Below are positions 7,231 to 12,507 of a DNA stretch of 12,507 nucleotides, piece after piece; position 1 is the first letter of the stretch; each line of letters opens with the position of its first letter. A model generated the notes under the pieces. That model had not been told where the DNA came from, did no database searches, and saw only the letters and a list, made by a program, of their open reading frames with translations. Location: contig CAZCWX010000674.1 in NCBI GenBank assembly GCA_964502465.1, positions 1-12,507 on the forward strand. Reading direction: 5' to 3'. Position numbers and translations under genes: made by a program. The stretch comes from CAZCWX01 sp964502465 (lineage in GTDB: Bacteria; Desulfobacterota; Binatia; Bin18).

Positions 7231-7900
7231 CAAGCGATTGTCCTTCCCCCTGAGCGAAGAACTGCAGATTCGTTGCTGGGCAGGACTGGCGTTCGGGGCT
7301 TTGTGGGTACTCGGCAAGACCACGCGGAAGCGCTACGTTGGGGCCGAAGAGTTACTCGCCTGTTGGCAACGGGGAGAACAGACGATTATCGCCTTCTGGC
7401 ACAATCGCCTCCTGCTCATGCCTTTTCCCTATCGTGGGCAAAAGGCCTGTATTATGAACAGTGCACACCGGGATGGAGAGATTATTACGCGAGTCATCAG
7501 ACGTTTCGGCGTTACTGCGGTACGAGGGTCTTCCACGCGTGGCTGGATAGGAGGACTGAAAGGTATGATTGAGGCATATCGGCAGGGGTATGACCTGCTT
7601 GTCGTTCCTGATGGCCCACGTGGGCCACGCTATCAAGCCAAATCTGGCGTCTTGCAACTTGCGCGGGCCACAGGAGCACCAATCTTTCCAGTGACCTATG
7701 GAGCCGCGTGGAAGATGACCGCACCGAGTTGGGATCGACTGCTGATTCCTTTTCCCCTGAGCCGGGTGACCTATGTCGTCGGGCAGCCAATCCGAGTCCC
7801 CACCGCTGCCTCGGTCGCCCAGATGGAGGAAAAACGGCAAGAGCTGGAACAGTGTCTTATCACTATTACAGCCCAAGCCGACGCCCTGTTTGAAAAATAA
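7214..7900 (+). CDS. DUF374 / lysophospholipid acyltransferase-like protein
   Basis: The 228-residue protein belongs to the DUF374 family, related to PlsC-like glycerolipid and lipid A acyltransferases and often encoded beside msbA and waaA. Conserved positions are IIAFWHNRLLLMPF (58-71), NSAHRDGE (82-89), VRGSSTRG (103-110, the pocket-type segment), VVPDGPRGPRY (130-140), and GAPIFPVTYG (154-163). One hydrophobic segment near residues 22-35 suggests membrane association. The chosen ATG at 7214 lies inside the end of msbA (17-nt overlap), giving tight translational coupling. A longer in-frame start at 7127 would add 29 residues that are simply msbA read in another frame. From context it may add a secondary acyl chain to the lipid A precursor, but this family's reaction is not proven here; no substrate can be read from the sequence. 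Confidence 0.9.
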   Translation: MRLSSDKRLSFPLSEELQIRCWAGLAFGALWVLGKTTRKRYVGAEELLACWQRGEQTIIAFWHNRLLLMPFPYRGQKACIMNSAHRDGEIITRVIRRFGVTAVRGSSTRGWIGGLKGMIEAYRQGYDLLVVPDGPRGPRYQAKSGVLQLARATGAPIFPVTYGAAWKMTAPSWDRLLIPFPLSRVTYVVGQPIRVPTAASVAQMEEKRQELEQCLITITAQADALFEK

Positions 7901-9286
7901 ATGTGTCAACAGCCAATTGTTTGTTCTCCTTATCACTGCATGGTGCCTCTTTTTCTGTACAATTGCTTTCTTTCCATTCTGGCCATTCCGCTTCTTCCCT
8001 GGGTCGGCCTGCTGCTGCTGCTTCGCCCCCGCTACCGGCTCGGCTTGACCCAAAGGCTCGGCGTGCTTCCGTCGGCAGTAAAAAAATGTACGGCTGGTCA
8101 AGCTCCGCTATGGCTGCACGGTCCTTCAGTCGGAGAAATCTTAGCAACACGGCCCTTTCTTCAGGCCCTCAGGCAAGATTTTCCCGGCCACCCCATCCTC
8201 CTGTCAGTGCTGACTCCCACGGCATACCTGGCTGCCCAGGCAAAACTGCCGGAAGCTGACGCGGTAATGTATTTCCCGGTGGATCACCCACTTATTGTCT
8301 CCTCCGTCTTGCAGCAGGTCAGACCTGCCGCTTTTTTCTTCACCGAGACGGAAATATGGCCGAACTTTCTCTCCGTACTCGTGCGTCGGCAGATTCCCGC
8401 CTTCCTCGTCAGCGGTCGCTTCTCTGCTCGTGCGCTGACTCGCTACCGACTGCTCCCCTCGTTGTTTCGTCCGATCTTCCAAAATCTCACGCTCTGTTGT
8501 ATGCAAACCCCTCAGGATGCAGCGCGTGTGATTGCGGCAGGGGTGCCTGCGCCGCGTGTGGTGGTGACGGGGAATTTCAAGGTCGATGGCACGAGCCAGG
8601 GGACACAGCACGGACAGATGATCCTCCAGGAAGCCGGGTTGGCCAATCGGCTCCTGTTTATTGCCGCAAGTACGCATGCTAGTGAGGAAGCCATGCTCTT
8701 ACCCACCTACAGGAAACTGCTCGCGGCTGTTCCTGAGGTGCTGTTGCTGTTAGCGCCGCGCCATCCCCAACGCTTTGCCGAAGTGGAACGCATCCTCAAG
8801 GCCGGTGGCTATCGCTATCGGAAGCGCAGCCAAACACCGTCGCAAGAGACGGAAGACGTGGAAGTTTTTCTCTTAGACACACTGGGTGAGCTTTCCTCCT
8901 TTTACTCATCCGCCGCTCTCGCCTTTGTCGGAGGCAGTCTCGTCAAAGGCCCCGGAGGACATAGTGTCATCGAACCTGCCCTCGCTCAGGTGCCGGTGTG
9001 TTTTGGTCCACATACACGAAATTTTGCCGCCGTGGTAGAAGAGCTGATACAAAAGGGAGGGGGAAGCGAAGTACGAGATGCGCACAGTCTTTATGAGTGG
9101 GCCCTGCCCTTACTCACTGATCCACACGCCCGGCAAGAAGCTGGCCGTCGTGCCTACGAAGTGGTCACACAGGGGCAAGGCGCGGTTGAACGTACCATCA
9201 GCGCGGTGCGGCAACATTTCCAGAAAACCTCCCAGCCGTCAGCCGTCAGCCAGAAAGAACCGCGTGAGCAGATCGGGAGAGCCTGA
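7901..9286 (+). CDS. waaA: 3-deoxy-D-manno-octulosonic acid (Kdo) transferase
   Basis: WaaA (KdtA) transfers Kdo from CMP-Kdo to lipid IVA, anchored at the inner membrane. A hydrophobic N-terminal anchor (about 15-42) is followed by LWLHGPSVGEI (70-80, with the expected base Glu79), FTETEIWPN (147-155), LVSGRFS (169-175), VTGNFKVD (222-229), ASTHASEE (256-263), LAPRHPQRF (284-292) and LAFVGGSLV...GGHSVIEPAL (340-361). The gene abuts the preceding stop (TAA then ATG). With this start the product is 461 residues, longer than the usual roughly 425. An ATG at 7940 (residue 14) gives a more family-like N-terminus of 448 residues and may be the true start; neither has a good ribosome-binding site. 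The C-terminal 20 residues lie beyond the family end and are partly encoded by a heptamer repeat (9233-9251). Some motif residues differ from common forms (HGPSVGE, SGRFS). Confidence 0.94.
   Translation: MCQQPIVCSPYHCMVPLFLYNCFLSILAIPLLPWVGLLLLLRPRYRLGLTQRLGVLPSAVKKCTAGQAPLWLHGPSVGEILATRPFLQALRQDFPGHPILLSVLTPTAYLAAQAKLPEADAVMYFPVDHPLIVSSVLQQVRPAAFFFTETEIWPNFLSVLVRRQIPAFLVSGRFSARALTRYRLLPSLFRPIFQNLTLCCMQTPQDAARVIAAGVPAPRVVVTGNFKVDGTSQGTQHGQMILQEAGLANRLLFIAASTHASEEAMLLPTYRKLLAAVPEVLLLLAPRHPQRFAEVERILKAGGYRYRKRSQTPSQETEDVEVFLLDTLGELSSFYSSAALAFVGGSLVKGPGGHSVIEPALAQVPVCFGPHTRNFAAVVEELIQKGGGSEVRDAHSLYEWALPLLTDPHARQEAGRRAYEVVTQGQGAVERTISAVRQHFQKTSQPSAVSQKEPREQIGRA
9233..9251 (+). repeat. Tandem heptamer CAGCCGT within the 3' end of waaA
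   Basis: Two and two-thirds copies of the heptamer CAGCCGT occur in tandem, in frame, encoding residues 445-450 and the start of 451 (QPSAVSQ). The same TCAGC words occur at other gene junctions in the window. It lies just past the end of the conserved WaaA domain, so it looks like repeat sequence absorbed into the reading frame. Confidence 0.6.
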
Positions 9287-9375
9287 TGAAAGGATTGATG
9301 AAATTGCACCACAGGAGATCGGAACAGTTCCCCACAGCAATGCTCCCGCGCTGCGCGTTTTCCCCCTTCCCTTGT

Positions 9376-9405
9376 GGCTGCAAGCTGAGGGCTGCGAGCT
9401 GACTG
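9376..9405 (+). repeat. GCTGA-rich repeat in the waaA-lpxK spacer
   Basis: The 127-nt spacer (9287-9413) contains GCAAGCTGAGGGCTGCGAGC followed by TGACTG, with two GAGCTGA/AAGCTGA-type words spaced about 14 nt apart. It is the opposite-orientation form of the TCAGC words in the end of waaA. I see no promoter-like hexamers or terminator in the rest of this spacer. It ends 8 nt before the lpxK start. Confidence 0.5.
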
Positions 9406-9413
9406 TTTCCATT

Positions 9414-10484
9414 ATGGCTCTTTTGCATCGTCTCACACACGACATTTGGCAGCGTCAAGGCTTCTGGGGAGAGGTCAGTTGGTTAGCCTTAACGCCGCTC
9501 TCGCTTGGTTTTTCCGCCTTGGTCCGAGGCCGCAACCTCCTCTATGATCGCCAACTGCTGCCGATTGAGAGACCAGCACTCCGCGTGATCAGTATCGGGA
9601 ACTTAACGGTGGGTGGGACAGGCAAGACACCGACCGTGTTGTGGCTCGCTCAGACCCTCCAGCGTCGAGGTCACCGTGTCGGTATCCTCGCACGAGGGTA
9701 CAAAGGAAAAAATGACGGCATTACGGTCGTTGGTACCAAAGGGCAGGCCCGCTCTACCCCGGCAGAAGCCGGAGACGAGGCGGTCATGCTCGCTCGCCTG
9801 TTTGCCGGCGTCGTGATCGCTGGTCGTGACCGGGCGGCTGCCGCGCGCTTCGCCCGCAAATATTTTGCCTTAGATGTCGTCATTGTTGACGATGGCTTTC
9901 AGCACCGCCGACTCGACCGTGATATAGACCTCTTGCTCATGAGTGGCACCAAGGGAACGGGCAATGGCTGGCTTCTTCCGGCCGGTCCTTTGCGAGAACC
10001 CCCAACCGCAGTCCAGCGAGCAGACGTGGTGATTATTACCAAGAGTGGGGAACAGAAAAAATCTCAGTGGTCAGCTATGAGTAATGGCGCGCCGATTTTC
10101 TACGGTGAGCTGAAAATCACCGGTCTCGTGACCGCTGCTCAACGCCACACGCCGGAACTGCCGTTAGCCCGGTTAATCGGGAAACGGGTGCTTGCCCTTA
10201 GTGGCATCGCCGATCCCGCACCGTTTTACCGCGCTTTGCGAGAGTGGGATGCGACCGTTGCTGAGGTGATGGAATTTCCCGATCATCACATGTATAGCCA
10301 AACAGACTGGCAGGCGATCTCTCTGGCGAGTCAAAAATTTGATTTAATTGTCACGACAGAAAAAGATCTGGTCAAACTCGAGCGGTTCCCTTTCGCCACC
10401 GGGAAGCTCCTGGCCTTGCGGGCACGCATGGAAATCGAGCAAGCAGATGAGCTACTGGCGGTCGTCGAACAGCACTTGCGGTAA
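9414..10484 (+). CDS. lpxK: Tetraacyldisaccharide 4'-kinase
   Basis: LpxK phosphorylates the 4' position of the tetraacyl disaccharide 1-phosphate to give lipid IVA at the inner membrane. The 356-residue protein has the family order: a short N-terminal membrane-associated helix region (about 20-40), Walker A in GNLTVGGTGKTP (62-73), LARGYKGK (92-99), AGDEAVMLA (119-127), VIAGRDR (134-140), VVIVDDGFQHRRLDRDIDL (155-173), LLPAGPLREP (187-196), ALSGIADPAPFYRAL (261-275), FPDHHMYS (288-295) and LIVTTEKDLVKLERF (311-325). The ATG at 9414 gives a family-like N-terminus. Earlier in-frame starts, such as 9078, would run through the end of waaA. No clear ribosome-binding site is seen; the repeat lies just upstream. 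Residues 217-225 (KSQWSAMSN, at 10062-10088) coincide with another TCAGC-type word block and sit between conserved segments. Confidence 0.95.
   Translation: MALLHRLTHDIWQRQGFWGEVSWLALTPLSLGFSALVRGRNLLYDRQLLPIERPALRVISIGNLTVGGTGKTPTVLWLAQTLQRRGHRVGILARGYKGKNDGITVVGTKGQARSTPAEAGDEAVMLARLFAGVVIAGRDRAAAARFARKYFALDVVIVDDGFQHRRLDRDIDLLLMSGTKGTGNGWLLPAGPLREPPTAVQRADVVIITKSGEQKKSQWSAMSNGAPIFYGELKITGLVTAAQRHTPELPLARLIGKRVLALSGIADPAPFYRALREWDATVAEVMEFPDHHMYSQTDWQAISLASQKFDLIVTTEKDLVKLERFPFATGKLLALRARMEIEQADELLAVVEQHLR
10063..10081 (+). repeat. TCAGC-type word block inside lpxK
   Basis: CTCAGTGGTCAGCTATGAG resembles the junction repeats (TCAGN spaced by a heptamer: CTCAGTGG, TCAGCTATGAG). It falls in a weakly conserved loop-coding part of lpxK. 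The match is short, so chance similarity is possible. Confidence 0.3.
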
Positions 10485-10511
10485 ACCAGAGAACACGAAA
10501 ACCTTACTCTT

Positions 10512-11267
10512 ATGGCTGCCCCATTTCTTATTCAAGCGGTGACGGACTTACTCGCTGACATCCCTTCTCAAGGAAAAACCTTGCTCGATGTCAGTTGTAA
10601 AGAAGGCGAGGTGTTACAGGCGCTGCAGCCACAGGGGTTTCTCCTCCGCGGCACGAATTTTGAGGCCCAAGGCACAGCACCACCAGGACTGGGACTCAAC
10701 GGCACTCCCATCGATTACCAGGTTGACCTGCTCAACCGACTGCCCTATGAAGACGCGAGCTTCGATGTGGTCTTGCTGGTCGAAGTCGTCGAACACCTGG
10801 AGAATCACCGCATCGCCATAGGCGAGTTGGCACGCATTCTGAAACCCGCAGGGGTGCTGATCCTGACCACGCCAAACATTATGCGGTTGAGTTCACGATT
10901 TCACTTTTTTCTCAGCGGCTATCATAAGACCAAACGCCGCTTCATCCCCTTCGACACGCCACTCGACCAGGCGTACCGCTTCCATAATTACCCGATTGAT
11001 TTACCGATCCTCTATTACCTCTGCAAACAAAATGGCCTTGAGTTGGAACGGGCCGGCAGAAGCAAGGTCAAGGGCTTCTCTCGCTTTTTGTTTGCCGTGT
11101 TTGGACTGCCAGTCTGGCTGTATACCTGGTACACTCTCAGGCTCAGGGAGAAAAACTCGGCTCAGCGACAAGAAAACAAACGGTTAAGTCAATGGCTACT
11201 GCATCCCCGGATACTCATGGAAGATAATCTGGTGCTCCGCTTCCGCAAACAGAGTGCCACAGCCTAG
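10512..11267 (+). CDS. Class I SAM-dependent methyltransferase-like protein
   Basis: The 251-residue protein has a methyltransferase type 11-like fold pattern: motif I region LLDVSCKEGEVLQAL (24-38), the post-motif stretch with 'VDLLNRLPYEDASFDVVLLVEVVEHLEN' split around residues 71-98, and ILKPAGVLILTTPN (109-122). The C-terminal part (about 150-250) is rich in aromatic and basic residues, including a hydrophobic stretch FLFAVFGLPVWLYTWYTL (192-209) that may associate with membrane. Motif I is unusual: the common D-x-G-C-G-x-G core reads D-V-S-C-K-E-G, so two glycines are replaced, although the rest of the fold remains recognisable. It starts 27 nt after lpxK and ends 21 nt before the Trm112-like gene. 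The acceptor is unknown; position in the operon suggests an LPS, lipid or cell-envelope substrate, but a protein or RNA substrate is equally open. Confidence 0.82.
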   Translation: MAAPFLIQAVTDLLADIPSQGKTLLDVSCKEGEVLQALQPQGFLLRGTNFEAQGTAPPGLGLNGTPIDYQVDLLNRLPYEDASFDVVLLVEVVEHLENHRIAIGELARILKPAGVLILTTPNIMRLSSRFHFFLSGYHKTKRRFIPFDTPLDQAYRFHNYPIDLPILYYLCKQNGLELERAGRSKVKGFSRFLFAVFGLPVWLYTWYTLRLREKNSAQRQENKRLSQWLLHPRILMEDNLVLRFRKQSATA

Positions 11268-11275
11268 ATTGCCTT

Positions 11276-11283
11276 GGGAGAGG
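11276..11283 (+). promoter_or_regulatory. Ribosome-binding site of the Trm112-like gene
   Basis: GGGAGAGG lies 5 nt before the ATG at 11289. It excludes the in-frame TTG at 11274, which precedes the site. Confidence 0.7.
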
Positions 11284-11288
11284 AACAC

Positions 11289-11459
11289 ATGGCCTTAAGC
11301 AAAGAATTACTCGATATTCTGGTCTGTCCGCAGTGCAAAGGAGATATTGAACTCACAGATCAACACGATGGATTAATCTGCCGGGCGTGCAAGCTGCGCT
11401 ATCCGATTATCGATGACATTCCGGTCATGCTGATTGATGAGGCGCAGAGACTCGAATGA
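11289..11459 (+). CDS. Trm112-like (YcaR/UPF0434 family) zinc-ribbon protein
   Basis: This is a 56-residue protein of the Trm112-like family. It begins MALSKELLDILVCPQCKGDI and continues with LICRACKLRYPIIDDIPVML. Two C-x-x-C pairs (C13/C16 and C31/C34) make a complete zinc-ribbon, followed by the typical YPI-D-IPVML end. Length fits the family (about 55-70). In E. coli the homologue ycaR lies between lpxK and kdsB, so this position after lpxK is a conserved arrangement. In eukaryotes and archaea Trm112 activates SAM methyltransferases; in most bacteria the role is unresolved. Here the gene sits 21 nt after a methyltransferase gene and overlaps the downstream heptosyltransferase by 4 nt (ATGA). 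Confidence 0.92.
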   Translation: MALSKELLDILVCPQCKGDIELTDQHDGLICRACKLRYPIIDDIPVMLIDEAQRLE

Positions 11460-12507
11460 GGTCATCTCACGCTCTCCACCCGGCAGCCGGTACACGCCTG
11501 CTTGTTGCTCAGACTGGCTTTCTGGGCGATGTGGTACTGACCACGCCACTCATCGCCGCACTGCGCCGTCGCCTCGCACCCGCTTCGCTTTCTGTCATGA
11601 CGACCCCGCAGGCGAAACCATTGCTTGCACATCATCCGGATGTAGACCGTGTCCTGGTTGACGCAAAGCGGTCCACCGGACATGGCGTAGTGGGGCTGGT
11701 GCGCACGGCTCAGTGGTTGCGGAGAGAACGGTTTACCCTGGCGGTTGCCCCCCATAAATCGTTGCGGACCGCATTGCTGCTGGCGTTGGCAGGAATCCCC
11801 CAGCGAGTGGGCTTCCGCCAGAGCGCCGGCTGGTTTCTCTACCACCACACCGCGGTGCGTGATCCCCAGCGTCATGAGGTCGAGCGCATCCTGGGTTTAC
11901 TGCGCGCGTTTGCCATTGAGCCGGAGGCGTGTCAGCGTACCCCACTGGTTGCCTATGGAGAGGACGCCCGCGTGCAGGCACAGGCACTGTTGCGTGAAGC
12001 AGGGATCACAGACCGTGATGCCGTGTTTGTTGTCTGTCCGGGATCGGTCTGGCCGACCAAACGCTGGACCCTCGACGGCTACGCTGGCCTGGTGCGCCGC
12101 CTGGAGCAGGGGTACGGGAGAGTGCTGATTTGTGGTGGTCCTGATGACGTTGCAGTCGCGCAAGCGGTGCAGGCACAGGCGCACGGACAAGGGATCAACC
12201 TGGCAGGGTGCGCGGATTTACCAACCTTCATGGCGCTCATCGATCGTGCGCAACTTGTGGTGAGTAACGATAGTGCCCCCATGCATCTGGCGGTGGCGCG
12301 CGGGGTGCCGGTGGTGGCAATTTTTTGTGCGACGACGCCGGGCCTGGGGTATGGTCCTTATAGTGAACAGGCTGTGATTATAGAGAAGAAAGAGCTGTTC
12401 TGCCGGCCATGCAGCAGACATGGCGGACCATCCTGTCCGCGTGGGACAGCAGACTGCATGCGGCAGATCTCGGTCAATGAGGTGCTCGCCGGTGTCGATC
12501 ACCTGCT
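11456..12507 (+). CDS. waaF: Lipopolysaccharide heptosyltransferase (GT9, WaaF/heptosyltransferase II-like), 3' end cut by window edge
   Basis: This GT9 enzyme transfers L-glycero-D-manno-heptose from an ADP-heptose donor to the LPS inner core. The 350 visible residues cover nearly the whole fold. They include the acceptor-side loop QTGFLGDVVLTTPLIAAL (19-36, with D25 at the usual catalytic position), VAPHKSLRTALLLALAGIP (97-115), the donor-binding CPGSVWPTKRW (194-204, with K202), ICGGPDD (225-231), VVSNDSAPMHLAVARGVPVVAIF (268-290) and TTPGLGYGPYS (293-303). WaaF-type is favoured over WaaC by the W-x-x-K-R-W and N-D-S-A-P-M-H-L patterns, but this is not certain. A Cys cluster (C316, C319, C327, C334) follows. 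The start ATG overlaps the preceding TGA in an ATGA junction, indicating translational coupling. No stop occurs before the window end, and only a short tail should be missing. Confidence 0.88.
   Translation, partial: MRSSHALHPAAGTRLLVAQTGFLGDVVLTTPLIAALRRRLAPASLSVMTTPQAKPLLAHHPDVDRVLVDAKRSTGHGVVGLVRTAQWLRRERFTLAVAPHKSLRTALLLALAGIPQRVGFRQSAGWFLYHHTAVRDPQRHEVERILGLLRAFAIEPEACQRTPLVAYGEDARVQAQALLREAGITDRDAVFVVCPGSVWPTKRWTLDGYAGLVRRLEQGYGRVLICGGPDDVAVAQAVQAQAHGQGINLAGCADLPTFMALIDRAQLVVSNDSAPMHLAVARGVPVVAIFCATTPGLGYGPYSEQAVIIEKKELFCRPCSRHGGPSCPRGTADCMRQISVNEVLAGVDHL

Noticed and set aside
7352..8101. A 249-codon open frame on the minus strand across the acyltransferase and waaA genes
   Set aside because: It runs opposite to two well-supported genes with clear family motifs, has no recognisable domain and is a by-product of their codon composition.
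9078..9413. Upstream in-frame extension of lpxK into waaA
   Set aside because: The extra 112 residues are waaA and the spacer read in another frame, and the family-like N-terminus begins at 9414.
1..12507. CRISPR array, tRNA/rRNA genes, insertion sequences or phage/defence genes
   Set aside because: No regularly spaced direct repeats, RNA-gene-like sequence, transposase or integrase motifs were seen; the window is filled by metabolic and LPS genes.

Overview
The window reads as chromosomal DNA from an uncultured, outer-membrane-bearing (diderm) bacterium. It is moderately GC-rich and densely coding. The gene content (a Raetz-pathway block beginning Gfo/Idh oxidoreductase-lpxB-msbA, plus a probable F420-type luciferase-like oxidoreductase and a MEMO-family protein) looks most like deltaproteobacterium-type or related uncultured phyla. 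I cannot place it more closely from sequence alone, and the taxonomy is inference.

Left part (1-2239, minus strand). A MEMO-family protein with an N-terminal PqqD-like segment (851-2080) is followed by a PLP-dependent Cys/Met-metabolism enzyme (1-754, C-terminus cut by the window edge). They run in the same direction with a 96-nt spacer. A 159-nt divergent intergenic region (2081-2239) separates them from the plus-strand genes. It carries a near-consensus sigma-70 promoter for the luciferase-like monooxygenase gene (2240-3127). That gene is followed by a long imperfect inverted repeat (3164-3226).

Right part (3281-12507, plus strand). This is a compact lipid A / LPS inner-core operon: Gfo/Idh/MocA oxidoreductase, lpxB, msbA, a DUF374 acyltransferase-like protein, waaA (kdtA), lpxK, a SAM methyltransferase, a Trm112-like zinc-ribbon protein, and a GT9 heptosyltransferase running off the right edge. 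Junctions are tight: 7-nt gap, 17-nt overlap, direct TAA-ATG abutment and a 4-nt ATGA overlap. Together the genes make the lipid A disaccharide (LpxB), phosphorylate it at the 4' position (LpxK), attach Kdo (WaaA), add heptose (the GT9 enzyme) and flip the product across the inner membrane (MsbA). lpxC, lpxD, lpxA, fabZ, lpxH/I and kdsA/B are not in the window.

No RNA genes, CRISPR arrays, insertion sequences or phage genes were seen, and no gene-free stretch exceeds 160 nt. The most unusual features are a family of short TCAGC/GCTGA-rich repeats at gene junctions (one copy encodes the C-terminal tail of WaaA), a strand-asymmetric inverted repeat, the PqqD-like/MEMO fusion, and the pairing of a methyltransferase with a Trm112-like protein inside an LPS operon.
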